Shown: one piece after another, positions 35,364 to 44,806 of the stretch | How positions within the stretch are numbered: position 1 is the stretch's first letter | How the letters are laid out: the number at the start of each line of letters is the position of its first letter | Source: Hallerella sp963629575 | GTDB taxonomy: Bacteria; Fibrobacterota; Fibrobacteria; Fibrobacterales; Fibrobacteraceae | DNA length: 64,000 nt | Assembly (NCBI GenBank): GCA_963629575.1 | Contig: CAVGIM010000003.1 | Location: 1-64,000, forward strand | Reading direction: 5' to 3' | Notes under the pieces: model-generated | What the model saw: the letters and a program-made list of their open reading frames with translations, nothing else | The model's database searches: none | What the model was told of the DNA's origin: nothing | Position numbers and translations under genes: made by a program

Positions 35364-36046
35364 AACCGCTATCTCCTTATGGTCTTGAAAATGATGACTT
35401 GGTCAAGATTCCCGGAACGGATTACTTTGTGCGCGATTCCGTCCTGGAACCTTTTTTAAGGCTCTCCGAGGCTGCTACGGCGGCCGGGTTTAAAATGCGC
35501 GTGGAAAGCGCTTTTCGTCCTTTCGACAGGCAGCTTTCTATTTGGAACGGCAAGGCGATCGGCAGACTGAAACTGCTTGACTCGGACGGACTTCCCTTTC
35601 GGGAAATCCCAAAAAGACCGTCGGATCGGATGCGGGCGATTCTCCTCTGGTCCGCGCTTCCCGGAGCTTCCAGGCATCACTTTGGCACGGAACTCGACGT
35701 GGTCGATGGAAACAGCGTACCGGAGGGTTATGAAGTCGAACTGACCGAAGCGGAATGCGACGGGATGTTCGCGCCTTTTCACCGCTGGCTTTCGGAACGG
35801 ATCCAATTGGGGAAAGCCTTTGGCTTTGAACGGGTCTTTGTCCCGGGACGTGGAAAAATTCGACCGGAACGCTGGCACATTTCTCACCGGGAGTCGGCTT
35901 TTGAACAGGAAGCTCTTTTTGATCCCGAAATCTTGCGGGGCATCTATGAACGCTCCGAAATGGAACTGAAAGAAGCCGTTCTCGAAAATTTTGACGAGTT
36001 GATGCGCGACTACGTCTTTCCCTATTTCAAGGAAAACTCCCGATGA
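35360..36046 (+). CDS. VanY-type D-alanyl-D-alanine carboxypeptidase
   Basis: The 228-residue product has the peptidase M15B/VanY zinc site: SAFRPFDRQ, SRHHFGTELDVVD (His and Asp ligands in the SxHxxGxAxD-like motif) and ERWHISHRE (the WHxxH ligand and base). No signal peptide is evident, so it may act on recycled muropeptides, or export is by another route. It starts in the ruvC stop (ATGA) and its stop overlaps the MpaA-type amidase, whose substrates are also peptidoglycan peptides. Confidence 0.88.
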   Translation: MKPLSPYGLENDDLVKIPGTDYFVRDSVLEPFLRLSEAATAAGFKMRVESAFRPFDRQLSIWNGKAIGRLKLLDSDGLPFREIPKRPSDRMRAILLWSALPGASRHHFGTELDVVDGNSVPEGYEVELTEAECDGMFAPFHRWLSERIQLGKAFGFERVFVPGRGKIRPERWHISHRESAFEQEALFDPEILRGIYERSEMELKEAVLENFDELMRDYVFPYFKENSR

Positions 36047-36747
36047 CCGCTCCGGAATTCCGGGATATCGCTCTTCGGGGCGTCTTTCCGTTTGAACTGA
36101 AAGAATTCGGGCGTTCCGTGGAAGGCATTCCGCTCTGTTATCTGCCTTCCCGAAAAATTCCGCGTCTCCTCGTCTTTGCGGCGATACATGGCGAAGAACC
36201 CGAAACGACCTTTCTGCTTTCCCGGGCGTTGCGAATGCTCTGGGAAGCGCCTTCGCATGTCGCCTGCGTCTTGTCGCTAAACCCCGACGGAATCTTGCGG
36301 GGAACTCGCGGAAACGTTCGCGGCGTCGATTTGAATCGGAATTTTCCGACGGCGGACTGGAAACCCGGGAAGACCTTTTCGCGACCTGTTCTGGAAGCTC
36401 CTCGCGCAACGGAACTTTCGACGGGGGAGTCTCCGGCTAGCGAACCGGAAACTCGGGCCTTGATCGATCTGATTCGCCGGCTAAAAGTGTCAAGGGTCGT
36501 GGCGCTTCATTCGCCTCTCGGCTGGATAGATTCCGATGTTCGCTCGGAACTCTGCCATGCGCTAGAACGTGTCTTTGGACTTCCGTGGAAATGCGGCGCG
36601 GGCTATGCGACGCCAGGAAGCTTCGGAACGTTTGCGCGTGAATGGAAGATGGATTGCGTGACGGTGGAGCTTCCGCGCGAAGCTCCCGAAAAGCTCGACC
36701 GGTATGCGGAGCCGCTCGCTCGATTCCTTCGGGATTTTGACGGCTAG
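36043..36747 (+). CDS. mpaA: MpaA-type murein peptide amidase (M14 carboxypeptidase fold)
   Basis: The 234-residue product has the M14 zinc ligands in AAIHGEEPET (HxxE) and VALHSPL (third His), with the substrate-binding segment NPDGILRGTRGNVRGVDLNR and catalytic Glu in CVTVELP. This pattern matches MpaA, which cuts the gamma-D-Glu-diaminopimelate bond of murein tripeptide in the cytoplasm. It overlaps the VanY-like gene by ATGA. Its stop shares CTAG with the stop of the convergent pssA gene. Confidence 0.88.
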   Translation: MTAPEFRDIALRGVFPFELKEFGRSVEGIPLCYLPSRKIPRLLVFAAIHGEEPETTFLLSRALRMLWEAPSHVACVLSLNPDGILRGTRGNVRGVDLNRNFPTADWKPGKTFSRPVLEAPRATELSTGESPASEPETRALIDLIRRLKVSRVVALHSPLGWIDSDVRSELCHALERVFGLPWKCGAGYATPGSFGTFAREWKMDCVTVELPREAPEKLDRYAEPLARFLRDFDG

Positions 36748-37547
36748 TTCTCGTCCCTGGATTTTGCCGCGTCCGCCAGGATCTGTCCGCGGTTGACAAA
36801 GCCCATGGCGAACCCTCCGACAATGTAGAGCGCGCAAAGGATCAGGAGAAAGCCCGGAATAAAGGAAAACTTCGGGGAGATGAAGAGAAATCCGCAGAGG
36901 TACACGACAAGGACGAGCACTATCTGGATGCCGTTCACGATTTTGTTTTGCCGGGGCTGGAGCTTCGGGAGAAAACAGGGGCTGACCATCATCAGGCCGG
37001 TGAAGAGCAGTACGATGACCGGAATGTAGAGGTGGTTAGCATTGTTCGACGTAAAGATTCCGTGCTGGGTCGCGTAGGTGAGCAGGATGACATTGATGGC
37101 GCCAGCAAAAGTGCTCGGAAGTCCCGAGAAGTAGTGCTTGTAGGCATCGCTGTCCATCGCGTTATACTTGGCGAGGCGCATCGCGGCGCAGAGAACGTAG
37201 ATAGCGAAAGCGACGATTACCAGGGCCATGTTCTGTCCGAGCCAGTCGGGAACGTTCGCCTTGTAGCTGAAGAAAAGGCAGAAGGCGGGGGCCAGTCCAA
37301 AACCGACCAAATCGCCTAGACTGTCGAACTGGGCGCCAAATTCGGAACTCGCGTTCACGAGGCGCGCCGCAAATCCGTCGAGCTTATCGCAAAGAACCGA
37401 AAGAATGACAAAGTAGGCGGCCATGCGGAATGGATCCAGGGAGGAATAGCCGTTGAACATGCCCGCAGACCAGCAGACGGAAAACACGCCGAGCAGAAAG
37501 TTCATGCTGGTGAATGCATTGGGCAAGATAAAACGCGCTCTTTTCAT
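36744..37547 (-). CDS. pssA: CDP-diacylglycerol--serine O-phosphatidyltransferase
   Basis: The 267-residue membrane enzyme makes phosphatidylserine, the precursor of phosphatidylethanolamine. The CDP-alcohol phosphotransferase signature is complete: DGFAARLVNASSEFG followed by QFDSLGD. Eight or so hydrophobic segments span the protein. ATG 37547 begins MKRARFILPNAFTSMNF, typical for PssA; a longer upstream frame is not needed. No psd gene is adjacent. Confidence 0.93.
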   Translation of the reverse strand: MKRARFILPNAFTSMNFLLGVFSVCWSAGMFNGYSSLDPFRMAAYFVILSVLCDKLDGFAARLVNASSEFGAQFDSLGDLVGFGLAPAFCLFFSYKANVPDWLGQNMALVIVAFAIYVLCAAMRLAKYNAMDSDAYKHYFSGLPSTFAGAINVILLTYATQHGIFTSNNANHLYIPVIVLLFTGLMMVSPCFLPKLQPRQNKIVNGIQIVLVLVVYLCGFLFISPKFSFIPGFLLILCALYIVGGFAMGFVNRGQILADAAKSRDEN

Positions 37548-37583
37548 AACGAAGTCTCCATTTCGGTGGATACAATCTAAATA

Positions 37584-37611
37584 AAAAAGTCCGTCGTGGA
37601 ACGGACTTTTT
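37584..37611 (-). terminator. Terminator of the solute-binding lipoprotein gene
   Basis: AAAAAGTCCGT and ACGGACTTTTT form an 11-base stem with a six-base loop, 7 bases after the minus-strand stop at 37619. The flanking A and T runs could allow action on both strands. Confidence 0.9.
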
Positions 37612-37618
37612 CTTGGTA

Positions 37619-39397
37619 TTACTGGGCTTTGACGGGCTTGATTTCCCATAGCGCCTTGATTCCCGCGCCGACGATCAGGTTTTGCGGGGGGGCGTAAGGA
37701 TTTTCTTCGGTCGGAAAGTTCGTCCAGTGCCTTGTCGAAAACTGGTAGTATTGCGTTGGGCGGTACATCAGCGGAAGCACAGGTATCTGTTCCATGAAAA
37801 TCCGGTTGAGGGAACGGTAGGCCTTTTGCGTTTCGGCGGAATCCGTGAGCGAGGGAATCAGGGCAAGCAGGCTGTCTGCCTGCGGGTCGCTGAAACGCCC
37901 CTGGTTCGAAAAGGCTTCTTCGCCGACAGGCTTTGCGCTCTTGCTGTTCATTACCTGGTCAAAGCGCGTCCACGGTGTCGCCGCGGAAAGGTCGGCTGTC
38001 TGCGTTTTCATCGCCAGGTCGAATTTTCCATAGCGCAAGTCCTTTTCCCATTCTCCGTAATCGACAAAGCGCTGGTTGGTCGCAATGCCGATTTGCTTGA
38101 AGGATTCGGCGACAACCTTGATGACGTCTTCCCAGTCCGTCCATCCCTGGGGACATTCCAGGCTCAAGGGGCGGACAGGGCGACCGTCCTTGTTTAACAG
38201 CTGTCCCTGCGTATCCCAGGAGTAGCCGGCGTCTTCCAGAATCTTTCTTGCCTTGTCGAGATTGTAGGAGTAACCGTACGTCTTGGCGTCTTCCTCGTTG
38301 TAGTAGCGGACTTCCTGGCCAAAGGGAAGGATGAATCCCGGCTTGACGGAGTCCGTGTAATTGGACACGGCGATGGCCTTTATCTTTTCAAAGTTTATGG
38401 CATGGGCGAGCGCACGGCGAAACGCGACATCGGTAAAGGGCGTCGTGGTCGTCGCAATGAAAAGCGTCGGAATCGAACCCGGATAATGGTAAGGTTCCTT
38501 GAGGCTCCAGGCGCGGATGTTGTCGCGCTTCTTTTCCCAGATTCGGGGCATGAAGATGGAAGAAACGTCGAGTTCTCCCTTTGTCATTGCGTTGTTGAAA
38601 AGATTGTTGCTCGTATAGAGCGAGTGGACAATGTAGAGAGGCGCGGGCGGCTTTCCTTCGTGCTTGGCGTTTCCCCAGTAGTTTTCGACCCGCTTGAGGA
38701 CTATCTTGTCCGGGTAGTAGGTTTCGAGATTGTACGGTCCGGAAACAACGGGCTGGGAATCGTTCTTGAAGGCAAGGACGTTTGCGTAGTTGTAGCGTCC
38801 GTTCCTTTTTGAAGACTCGACTAGCGGCTGGAATACCTTCTTCGGAAGGATCGATGTTTCGGAAAGGAGGTTGAGAAGAACCAGCGGATTTCGGTTCGCC
38901 TTGTTCATGACGAACTCGATGCGATTCCCGTCGGCCGAAATGCGATCGATATATTGCCAGCCGGTGTGGCGAGGGGTCGGAAAAAGCGAATCGAGATAGA
39001 ACGTGTAGATGACGTCGTCCGCAGTCACTTTTTCGCCCGTGTTCCAGTGCGCTCGGGAATCCAGCTCCACGATAATGGACGAATCCGTCTGCAGGTAGGA
39101 CGTCGCAAGCATCGGCTCCGCCTTTCCGTCGAGGATGTTGTAGGCGAAGAGCGTTTCGTACATCAGGCGGATGTTGCCGTCAATGGGAAAGTTCGGGTCG
39201 GCATCTAGCGGGTTGAAAGTCGTTCCGGGGGGAGCCCAGTCGAATCCGCCGAGATAGAGTGTCTGGGCGCGCGGATAGAGAGAGCTTTCCATCGAGGCGG
39301 AGTCCTCCTTGTCCTTGCAGCCGAAAAGCCCAAGGAAAAAGAGACCGGACAGCGCGATGATCGGAAGCCGATGTTTAGGTATGAATTCTTTACGCAA
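37619..39397 (-). CDS. ABC transporter solute-binding lipoprotein, family 5
   Basis: The 592-residue product has a lipoprotein signal with lipobox LFGC (about 27), then a family 5 periplasmic binding fold (TLYLGGFDWAPPGTTFNPL, AHWNTGEKVTADDVIYTF, ALAHAINFEKIKAIA). Such proteins bind oligopeptides, nickel or, in some bacteria, cello- and manno-oligosaccharides. The mannanases in this window make the last option attractive, but the sequence does not decide. No permease or ATPase genes lie nearby. A perfect inverted repeat upstream suggests regulation. Confidence 0.9.
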   Translation of the reverse strand: MRKEFIPKHRLPIIALSGLFFLGLFGCKDKEDSASMESSLYPRAQTLYLGGFDWAPPGTTFNPLDADPNFPIDGNIRLMYETLFAYNILDGKAEPMLATSYLQTDSSIIVELDSRAHWNTGEKVTADDVIYTFYLDSLFPTPRHTGWQYIDRISADGNRIEFVMNKANRNPLVLLNLLSETSILPKKVFQPLVESSKRNGRYNYANVLAFKNDSQPVVSGPYNLETYYPDKIVLKRVENYWGNAKHEGKPPAPLYIVHSLYTSNNLFNNAMTKGELDVSSIFMPRIWEKKRDNIRAWSLKEPYHYPGSIPTLFIATTTTPFTDVAFRRALAHAINFEKIKAIAVSNYTDSVKPGFILPFGQEVRYYNEEDAKTYGYSYNLDKARKILEDAGYSWDTQGQLLNKDGRPVRPLSLECPQGWTDWEDVIKVVAESFKQIGIATNQRFVDYGEWEKDLRYGKFDLAMKTQTADLSAATPWTRFDQVMNSKSAKPVGEEAFSNQGRFSDPQADSLLALIPSLTDSAETQKAYRSLNRIFMEQIPVLPLMYRPTQYYQFSTRHWTNFPTEENPYAPPQNLIVGAGIKALWEIKPVKAQ

Positions 39398-39434
39398 GTC
39401 AGCTATCCACCCTTTTTTGGTTATTTGCTTTCAG

Positions 39435-39462
39435 TATCTTTATACATCTTCTTATAAAGATA
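39435..39462. promoter_or_regulatory. Operator-like inverted repeat upstream of the solute-binding lipoprotein gene
   Basis: TATCTTTATA and TATAAAGATA are perfect inverted copies separated by 8 bases, 37 bases upstream of ATG 39397. The symmetry and position suit a dimeric transcription factor. The regulator is unknown. Confidence 0.55.
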
Positions 39463-39509
39463 TAGAATGATTGATAGAAAATGACATTTTCGTTTGTAAA
39501 AAAAATATA

Positions 39510-42026
39510 TCAGAATGATTTTGCAAGCGGAAAAGCGTAAAGCAGCCGCTTTGGCGATATGCAGAAGAGTGTGTTGTCGAGAATAAACGGGGTTCCCGAA
39601 CCTCCGGGGGTGGAAAAGCGCCTTTCGACGGTCCCTTTCGAAAGGGAAATCTGCGCAATATGGGACTGTTGGTCGATATAGAGATAGTTTCCGCTTACGA
39701 CAGGACTGGCAAAAACGGAGTTTTGCCCGGTAAATGTCCAGATAGCTTCGCGGGATGTTGGACCGTATAGGCTGATTTTCTGGTCGGCAAAGCCAGCGAG
39801 GAGGTATTTGGCGCTTCCGATGGGGACCCACTTGAGCGAAAGGACCGCGGAGCCTGTCGAAAACACCGCTTTCGGCTCTTCGGATTCCGGGGTGTAGAGG
39901 CGGATTTCGTTCTGGTCGGTCGCGATGGCGATTGTCGAGTCGGTGACGGCCATGGCGGAAATGTTTGCCCTGGATTCGAGCATGTGCCTTGGATTCTGCC
40001 CGGCCGCTTCGCTGACAAACCCGAGCGTCCCTTCGAGGCTTGCTACCGCAATGTTTTCCCTGGAAATATCGAACAGGAAGGGAAGGTTGAACAGCTTTCG
40101 CGCCCAGGCGATGCCGTAGCTCGGGGCGAGCAGCTTGATCAGGTAGCCATTCCACGTGGAAACGTAGATGGCGTTTTCGTGAAACTTTATCTGGAAAGGC
40201 TTTCCCGGCAGTTCGCTGTAGTGCAATCTTCCCCCCGGGGAAAGCTCGTGGATTTGCAGCCGGAAGCCGTTTGCGATGGCGAGCCTTGCGTTTCCGCTTT
40301 CGAGGACGGGGCTTGTTTCGAGAAGTCCCAGGCTCTTTTCCCAGCGGATGTTTCCCGATGACGGATCCAAGGCGATGAGCTTCTGGGCGGCAGGGTCGAT
40401 GGTAAATAGCGTATGGCCTGCGCTGAAAAGGCTCGGGTAGAGGGTTCGCGGAGACAGAGGGAGAAAGTGGACGTAGGAGGCTCCGATGATTCGCGCGTAG
40501 TGGGAGAGAATGGATGCGCTCGTCTGCTTGTCGCCGAACGAATGGCGGACCGCGGTGGACCAGGCTTCCGCGCGCTTCGTTTCGCTCTCGCCGATGCGTT
40601 CGAGATTTACCGCATACAGGTAGCTTGCCGTCGGGTTGCCCGGTTCGAGCTTCTGGGTGGAATCGACGAGCGCTTCCATTTCTTGCCAGTTCCCCGCATC
40701 CTTGGCCTTGAGCGCTTGTTCCGCATAGCGCTGGGAAAGAATCGGACGGCCTCCGTAGTGGAGCGCGTCTAGCGTAAGCAACTCGCCCTTTTCGAAGGGA
40801 AGAAACAGAAGCCCTTGGCTTTGAATCGGTTCCGCGACGAGGGGCTTTCCAAAGTGATAGTGCCAGAGGGGTTTCAGGGACGTATCGACAACGGAGAGAG
40901 CGCCTTCCCTGGAAAAGATTCCGAGCGTCCCGCAGGCTATCGGGAAGAGCTTTTCCCCATCGATAAGCGACTTGGCGAGTACGGCTCCCGATTCGGGATC
41001 GAGAAGCTTCAGCTTGCCGTCGCTTTCGAGAACGGCGATATTTCCTTCAAGGAATTCGATGTCCTCGATCGGATTTTCGGCATTTTTCCAGATGTAGGCG
41101 TTTCCCGACTGCGGGTGAAAATGCCAAAGCGCATTGGAGGAAGAAACGAAAATCCCTTCGTTCGATAGAAGCGTTTTCTGGATGGGATCGATCAGGGAGA
41201 GCGTCTGCGTTTCCTTTCCGGATTCCGCCTCGAACAGATGGAGGGCGTTATCCGGGCAGCTGACGACAAATGCGTTTTGCGGCTGGTAGAAGCCTACGGG
41301 CGAACATCCGCGATAACGGATATCGATGGAAAAGCGGATTCCCTCGTTCGCGGCGAATGCGAATGTCTTTTCGGTGATGACAAACGCGCCGATTCCCGGC
41401 AGGGGGAATAGGCTTGAAATGACGGAATCGAATCGATAGGAATGGACGGGCTTTCTGGAATCCTTGGGCTGGAAGTGTAGCGTCGTCTCGTTTTCGTCCG
41501 AGAACCAGATGCCGCCTGCCGTAACGGCGAGAATTTTCGCCTTTTCGGAAATGAACGTGGGCACCGAGACGAATTTTTCGTTGTGCAGGCTGTAGAGCTG
41601 GTTATTCGAAAGCAGGATGGACGGATGCTTGCCGTTAAACGTTTCCCGGATGGGGGCGGGGAGAATGGACCGGTCGATAACTAGACGGGTCGGTGTCGTA
41701 TCCAGGCTTTCGATTCGGCTGGCGAGAAAGTAGGCATCTCTCGCGTTTGCGGGGCTTGCGAGCGCCTGTCTGTAGTAGAATGTCGCGTTGAGCGGACTTT
41801 CGGAAAGTTCCTGGATCTTTCCCAGGAGAAAGAACGCCTTGCTCTTGTCCTCGTCGTCGCCTTCGATGGAAACGCGCGAAAGCATGTCTTGCGCTTCGGC
41901 GAAGTTTCCCTTGATTTCGAACTGATAGACCGCTTCGTAGAGTTCCTTGCCCATACGCGAAGAAAACGCCTCGGAAACGCAAAGGAGAGTCAGGAACGCC
42001 AGTCGGAAAATCGGAAATCGGAACAT
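39510..42026 (-). CDS. Exported TPR and PQQ-like beta-propeller protein
   Basis: The 838-residue product has a signal peptide (LAFLTLLCVSEAFS), a short TPR-like helical section (about 25-100), and then many WD/PQQ-like beta-propeller blades with recurring LxxLDPxSG motifs (KLKLLDPESGAVLA, KLIALDPSSGNIRWEKSL). A second TPR-like stretch lies at about 440-500. Propellers of this type often scaffold periplasmic complexes or sense ligands. Its start overlaps the response regulator stop by one base, so it is the last product of the envelope two-component operon and may be its periplasmic partner. This role is inferred. Confidence 0.78.
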   Translation of the reverse strand: MFRFPIFRLAFLTLLCVSEAFSSRMGKELYEAVYQFEIKGNFAEAQDMLSRVSIEGDDEDKSKAFFLLGKIQELSESPLNATFYYRQALASPANARDAYFLASRIESLDTTPTRLVIDRSILPAPIRETFNGKHPSILLSNNQLYSLHNEKFVSVPTFISEKAKILAVTAGGIWFSDENETTLHFQPKDSRKPVHSYRFDSVISSLFPLPGIGAFVITEKTFAFAANEGIRFSIDIRYRGCSPVGFYQPQNAFVVSCPDNALHLFEAESGKETQTLSLIDPIQKTLLSNEGIFVSSSNALWHFHPQSGNAYIWKNAENPIEDIEFLEGNIAVLESDGKLKLLDPESGAVLAKSLIDGEKLFPIACGTLGIFSREGALSVVDTSLKPLWHYHFGKPLVAEPIQSQGLLFLPFEKGELLTLDALHYGGRPILSQRYAEQALKAKDAGNWQEMEALVDSTQKLEPGNPTASYLYAVNLERIGESETKRAEAWSTAVRHSFGDKQTSASILSHYARIIGASYVHFLPLSPRTLYPSLFSAGHTLFTIDPAAQKLIALDPSSGNIRWEKSLGLLETSPVLESGNARLAIANGFRLQIHELSPGGRLHYSELPGKPFQIKFHENAIYVSTWNGYLIKLLAPSYGIAWARKLFNLPFLFDISRENIAVASLEGTLGFVSEAAGQNPRHMLESRANISAMAVTDSTIAIATDQNEIRLYTPESEEPKAVFSTGSAVLSLKWVPIGSAKYLLAGFADQKISLYGPTSREAIWTFTGQNSVFASPVVSGNYLYIDQQSHIAQISLSKGTVERRFSTPGGSGTPFILDNTLFCISPKRLLYAFPLAKSF

Positions 42027-42745
42027 CAGACGTCGAACTTGTAACCAGCTCCACGGATGGAGAGGATGATTTTCGGGTTTGCCTGGTCGTCTTCGAGTTT
42101 TTTGCGGAGGTTGACGATGTGGTTGTCTATTGTGCGGGTCGAGGGCATGTTGTCCGCCGTGTATCCCCAGATGTCCTGCAAAAGATCCTCGCGCAAGATG
42201 ACCTCGCCGCGTTTTCCCCAGAAGTACTTGAGAATCTGAAATTCCCGCGCGGAGAGCTCGATGGGAACTCCGTTCTTGCTCGCTTCGTATTTCTTGAAGT
42301 CGAGGTGGATGTTGTTGAAATCGACGGCGTCCTGCGATGCCTGGGATTCCGACGAGGCGTTCGGCATGCCGGTACGCGGACCGCGCCGCAAGAACGCCTT
42401 GACGCGGGCGAGAAGCTCGAGGATGGAAAAAGGCTTTGTCACGTAGTCGTCCGCACCCATTTCGAGACCTGTCACCTTGGATGTCTCTTCCGTTTTGGCG
42501 GTGAGCATGATGATGAACGAGTCGGGATGCTTCTTGCGGATGTAGCGGCAGACCTCGAATCCGCTTTTCTTGGGAATCATTAGATCCAGGATGACCAGAT
42601 CCGGCAAGAACGCGTCCGCCTTTTCGATAGCCTCTTCGCCGTCTCCCGCGGTTTCCACCGTGTAGTTTTCGAGCTCGAAGTTGTCTTTCAGGCCTAGCCG
42701 GATGATTTCTTCGTCTTCGACAATGAGGATTTTCCTGTTTTCCAT
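42026..42745 (-). CDS. OmpR/PhoB-family response regulator
   Basis: The 239-residue product has a receiver domain with acidic pocket VEDEE, phospho-accepting Asp in VILDLMIP (D54), Thr in LTAK and Lys in VTKPF. The winged-helix DNA-binding domain (about 140-239) ends IRGAGYKFDV as in PhoB. It overlaps the kinase gene by one base and the propeller gene by one base, so the three are translationally linked. Target genes are unknown; autoregulation of the LysM promoter would be typical. Confidence 0.96.
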   Translation of the reverse strand: MENRKILIVEDEEIIRLGLKDNFELENYTVETAGDGEEAIEKADAFLPDLVILDLMIPKKSGFEVCRYIRKKHPDSFIIMLTAKTEETSKVTGLEMGADDYVTKPFSILELLARVKAFLRRGPRTGMPNASSESQASQDAVDFNNIHLDFKKYEASKNGVPIELSAREFQILKYFWGKRGEVILREDLLQDIWGYTADNMPSTRTIDNHIVNLRKKLEDDQANPKIILSIRGAGYKFDV

Positions 42746-44793
42746 TATTCCGCCTTTTTGAACTTGACCGTGAAAGTGGAACCCTTGCCGGGGTGGCTTT
42801 GCACGGAAACGTTCGCCTTGTGAGCTTCCGCTACGCGCTTGACGATGGCTAGCCCTAGACCGGAACCCTTGGTGCTGCGGGTCATTTCGTCGCCGACGCG
42901 GTAGAAGTCGTTAAAGATGTTCTTTTGTTCGGCAGAGGCGATGCCAATGCCGGTGTCCGCTACAGAAAATACGATTTTTTCGTTTTCTTCGAAAACCCGG
43001 ACGTGCACTTTTCCCGGGGGATTCGTGTATTTGATGGCGTTTTCCATTAGTCCCTGGGCCAGGCTGTAGAGCGCGGTGAAATCTCCCATGACGAAGCATC
43101 CGGGGGAAAGTTCCCTTGTCATTTCGAGCCCGCGGTTGTCCGCCTGGTCGAGAATCGCTTCGTAAACCCTTGACACGCATTCCGAAAGATCGAGGCGTTC
43201 CCATCGGAATGTCTGCTTGCCGGTTTCCATTCGCGTGTAGCTGAGGATGGCGCCTATCAGGTTTTCGAGGCGCGAGGATTCCTTGCCGATGAGCGTGGCG
43301 TATTCTGCGCACTTTTCGATTTTTTGAACGCGTCCGCCCGAAATCATTTCGGCAAACATCTTGATGGACGTGAGAGGCGTCTTGAGTTCGTGGGAAATCG
43401 AGGAAAGGAAGTTTGTCTTCATCGAGATGAGCTTCCGCTCCTGGGAAATCGTCTTGAAGATGAAGAAGGAACCGAGGATGACGGTGAGCAGGGAGAATGC
43501 GACGAGGCCGGAAAGCTGGAACATCTTGTGCCTCGCTTCGCTATAAAGTTCCTGGGAGGAACGCCTGTACAGGGTGAGCGTCCACCCCAGGCTTTCGCCG
43601 AGGTCCATCTGTCTGGAAATCTGGACTTCGGAATCCTGTCGCTTGCCTAGGATTACGGAATCGCGGTCATCGGAAACGGAGTAAACGACGTCCTTCCATT
43701 CGCGGGCCGTTTCGGCTAGCTTCTTGCGGATGCGTTCGCCGTAGGCGTCCCGGTCGATGAGGCCGATAACGACCTGGTCTCCGGAAAGCCACGGGTAGGC
43801 CATGCGGAAGAAAGTGGTCTGGCCGTCCTGCTTGTAAAGAAGCCCTTCCTTTGTCGGGAGATGATCTCCGGCGAGGTGCATGAGAAAATCCCGATGCGAG
43901 GCGAACGCTTCCGCGTGTTCGATCTGCCTGTTCAGGTTCTCGCGCAGGTTCCAGAACGCGTCCCGCTTTTCCTTGGAAAGTTCCTCGAACGAGAGAATCT
44001 GGCTAATGGCGTTCTCGAAAAAGAACTTGGCGCTTCCGATGTCCTGCAGGACTTCGCCTTCCAGAAATTCGGAAAAGAGGAAAAGGCAGTAGTTTTCGGC
44101 CGCGGAATGCTTTTTCTGTTCCACGAAGATCTCGAACTTGAGCAGAAAGAGCGATTTGGAAAGGTCGCTTTGCAGGTATCCGTGGGCTTCGGGATGTCGT
44201 TCGAGAATGTCGATGATGTGGAGCGCTTCTTCGTAATTCTTTTGGCGATAGCGCAATCGGAGAATCCCTATCAGGTTCAGGACGTTGTCCTTCCTGGACA
44301 GGTAGGGCGTGCGCAAGAGAAGCGCCGAACGGGCAAAGTCTATCTTGTCGGGATTCAATCCCGCAAATTCTCCGCGGAGAAGCTTTTTTTCGATCTCGCC
44401 GGGAACCGTGGTCGGCGGATCGGGCCAGGCCGGGTGGCTCGAAATGGAAATGCTCGGATAGACAAGCCTGTTCTCGTTGAAGAGAAAGATGGCGGCGATG
44501 CCAGGCACTTTCTTGAAGGAAACCGCGTTTCCGAATTCGAGGATCTTTTGCGGCTGTTCGTAAAGGAAGAGCGAGGCGTTCCGGGTCTCCTTCAGAATTT
44601 CCTGCTGTTCCTTTTGAACGGCCAGGACTGCCTGCTTCGAAAAGGAAGCCTGGGCGTCTTCGAAATTTTTTTCGGCAAGGAGACGCTCGTTCTGGACGTT
44701 CCGGAAACTGAGAACGGCGAGTATCGCTGTCGGAATGATGATCCCGCCGAAAAAAAGCGCAACGAAAATGCGGTTGTTCTTCGGAAGTTTCAC
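42745..44793 (-). CDS. Sensor histidine kinase with large periplasmic sensor
   Basis: The 682-residue product has an N-terminal membrane helix (12-30), a periplasmic segment of about 395 residues, a second helix (about 427-449), then DHp and catalytic domains. The H-box is SSISHELKTPLTS with phospho-accepting His at 468; the N-box is LMENAIKYTN; G-boxes are ADTGIGI and GSGLGLAI. The periplasmic part begins with a coiled-coil-like stretch and has no recognised sensor fold. It begins 14 bases after the 54-residue membrane protein, a position often used by kinase-modulating peptides. Confidence 0.94.
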   Translation of the reverse strand: MKLPKNNRIFVALFFGGIIIPTAILAVLSFRNVQNERLLAEKNFEDAQASFSKQAVLAVQKEQQEILKETRNASLFLYEQPQKILEFGNAVSFKKVPGIAAIFLFNENRLVYPSISISSHPAWPDPPTTVPGEIEKKLLRGEFAGLNPDKIDFARSALLLRTPYLSRKDNVLNLIGILRLRYRQKNYEEALHIIDILERHPEAHGYLQSDLSKSLFLLKFEIFVEQKKHSAAENYCLFLFSEFLEGEVLQDIGSAKFFFENAISQILSFEELSKEKRDAFWNLRENLNRQIEHAEAFASHRDFLMHLAGDHLPTKEGLLYKQDGQTTFFRMAYPWLSGDQVVIGLIDRDAYGERIRKKLAETAREWKDVVYSVSDDRDSVILGKRQDSEVQISRQMDLGESLGWTLTLYRRSSQELYSEARHKMFQLSGLVAFSLLTVILGSFFIFKTISQERKLISMKTNFLSSISHELKTPLTSIKMFAEMISGGRVQKIEKCAEYATLIGKESSRLENLIGAILSYTRMETGKQTFRWERLDLSECVSRVYEAILDQADNRGLEMTRELSPGCFVMGDFTALYSLAQGLMENAIKYTNPPGKVHVRVFEENEKIVFSVADTGIGIASAEQKNIFNDFYRVGDEMTRSTKGSGLGLAIVKRVAEAHKANVSVQSHPGKGSTFTVKFKKAE

Positions 44794-44806
44794 GGTTCGC
44801 CCCGAA

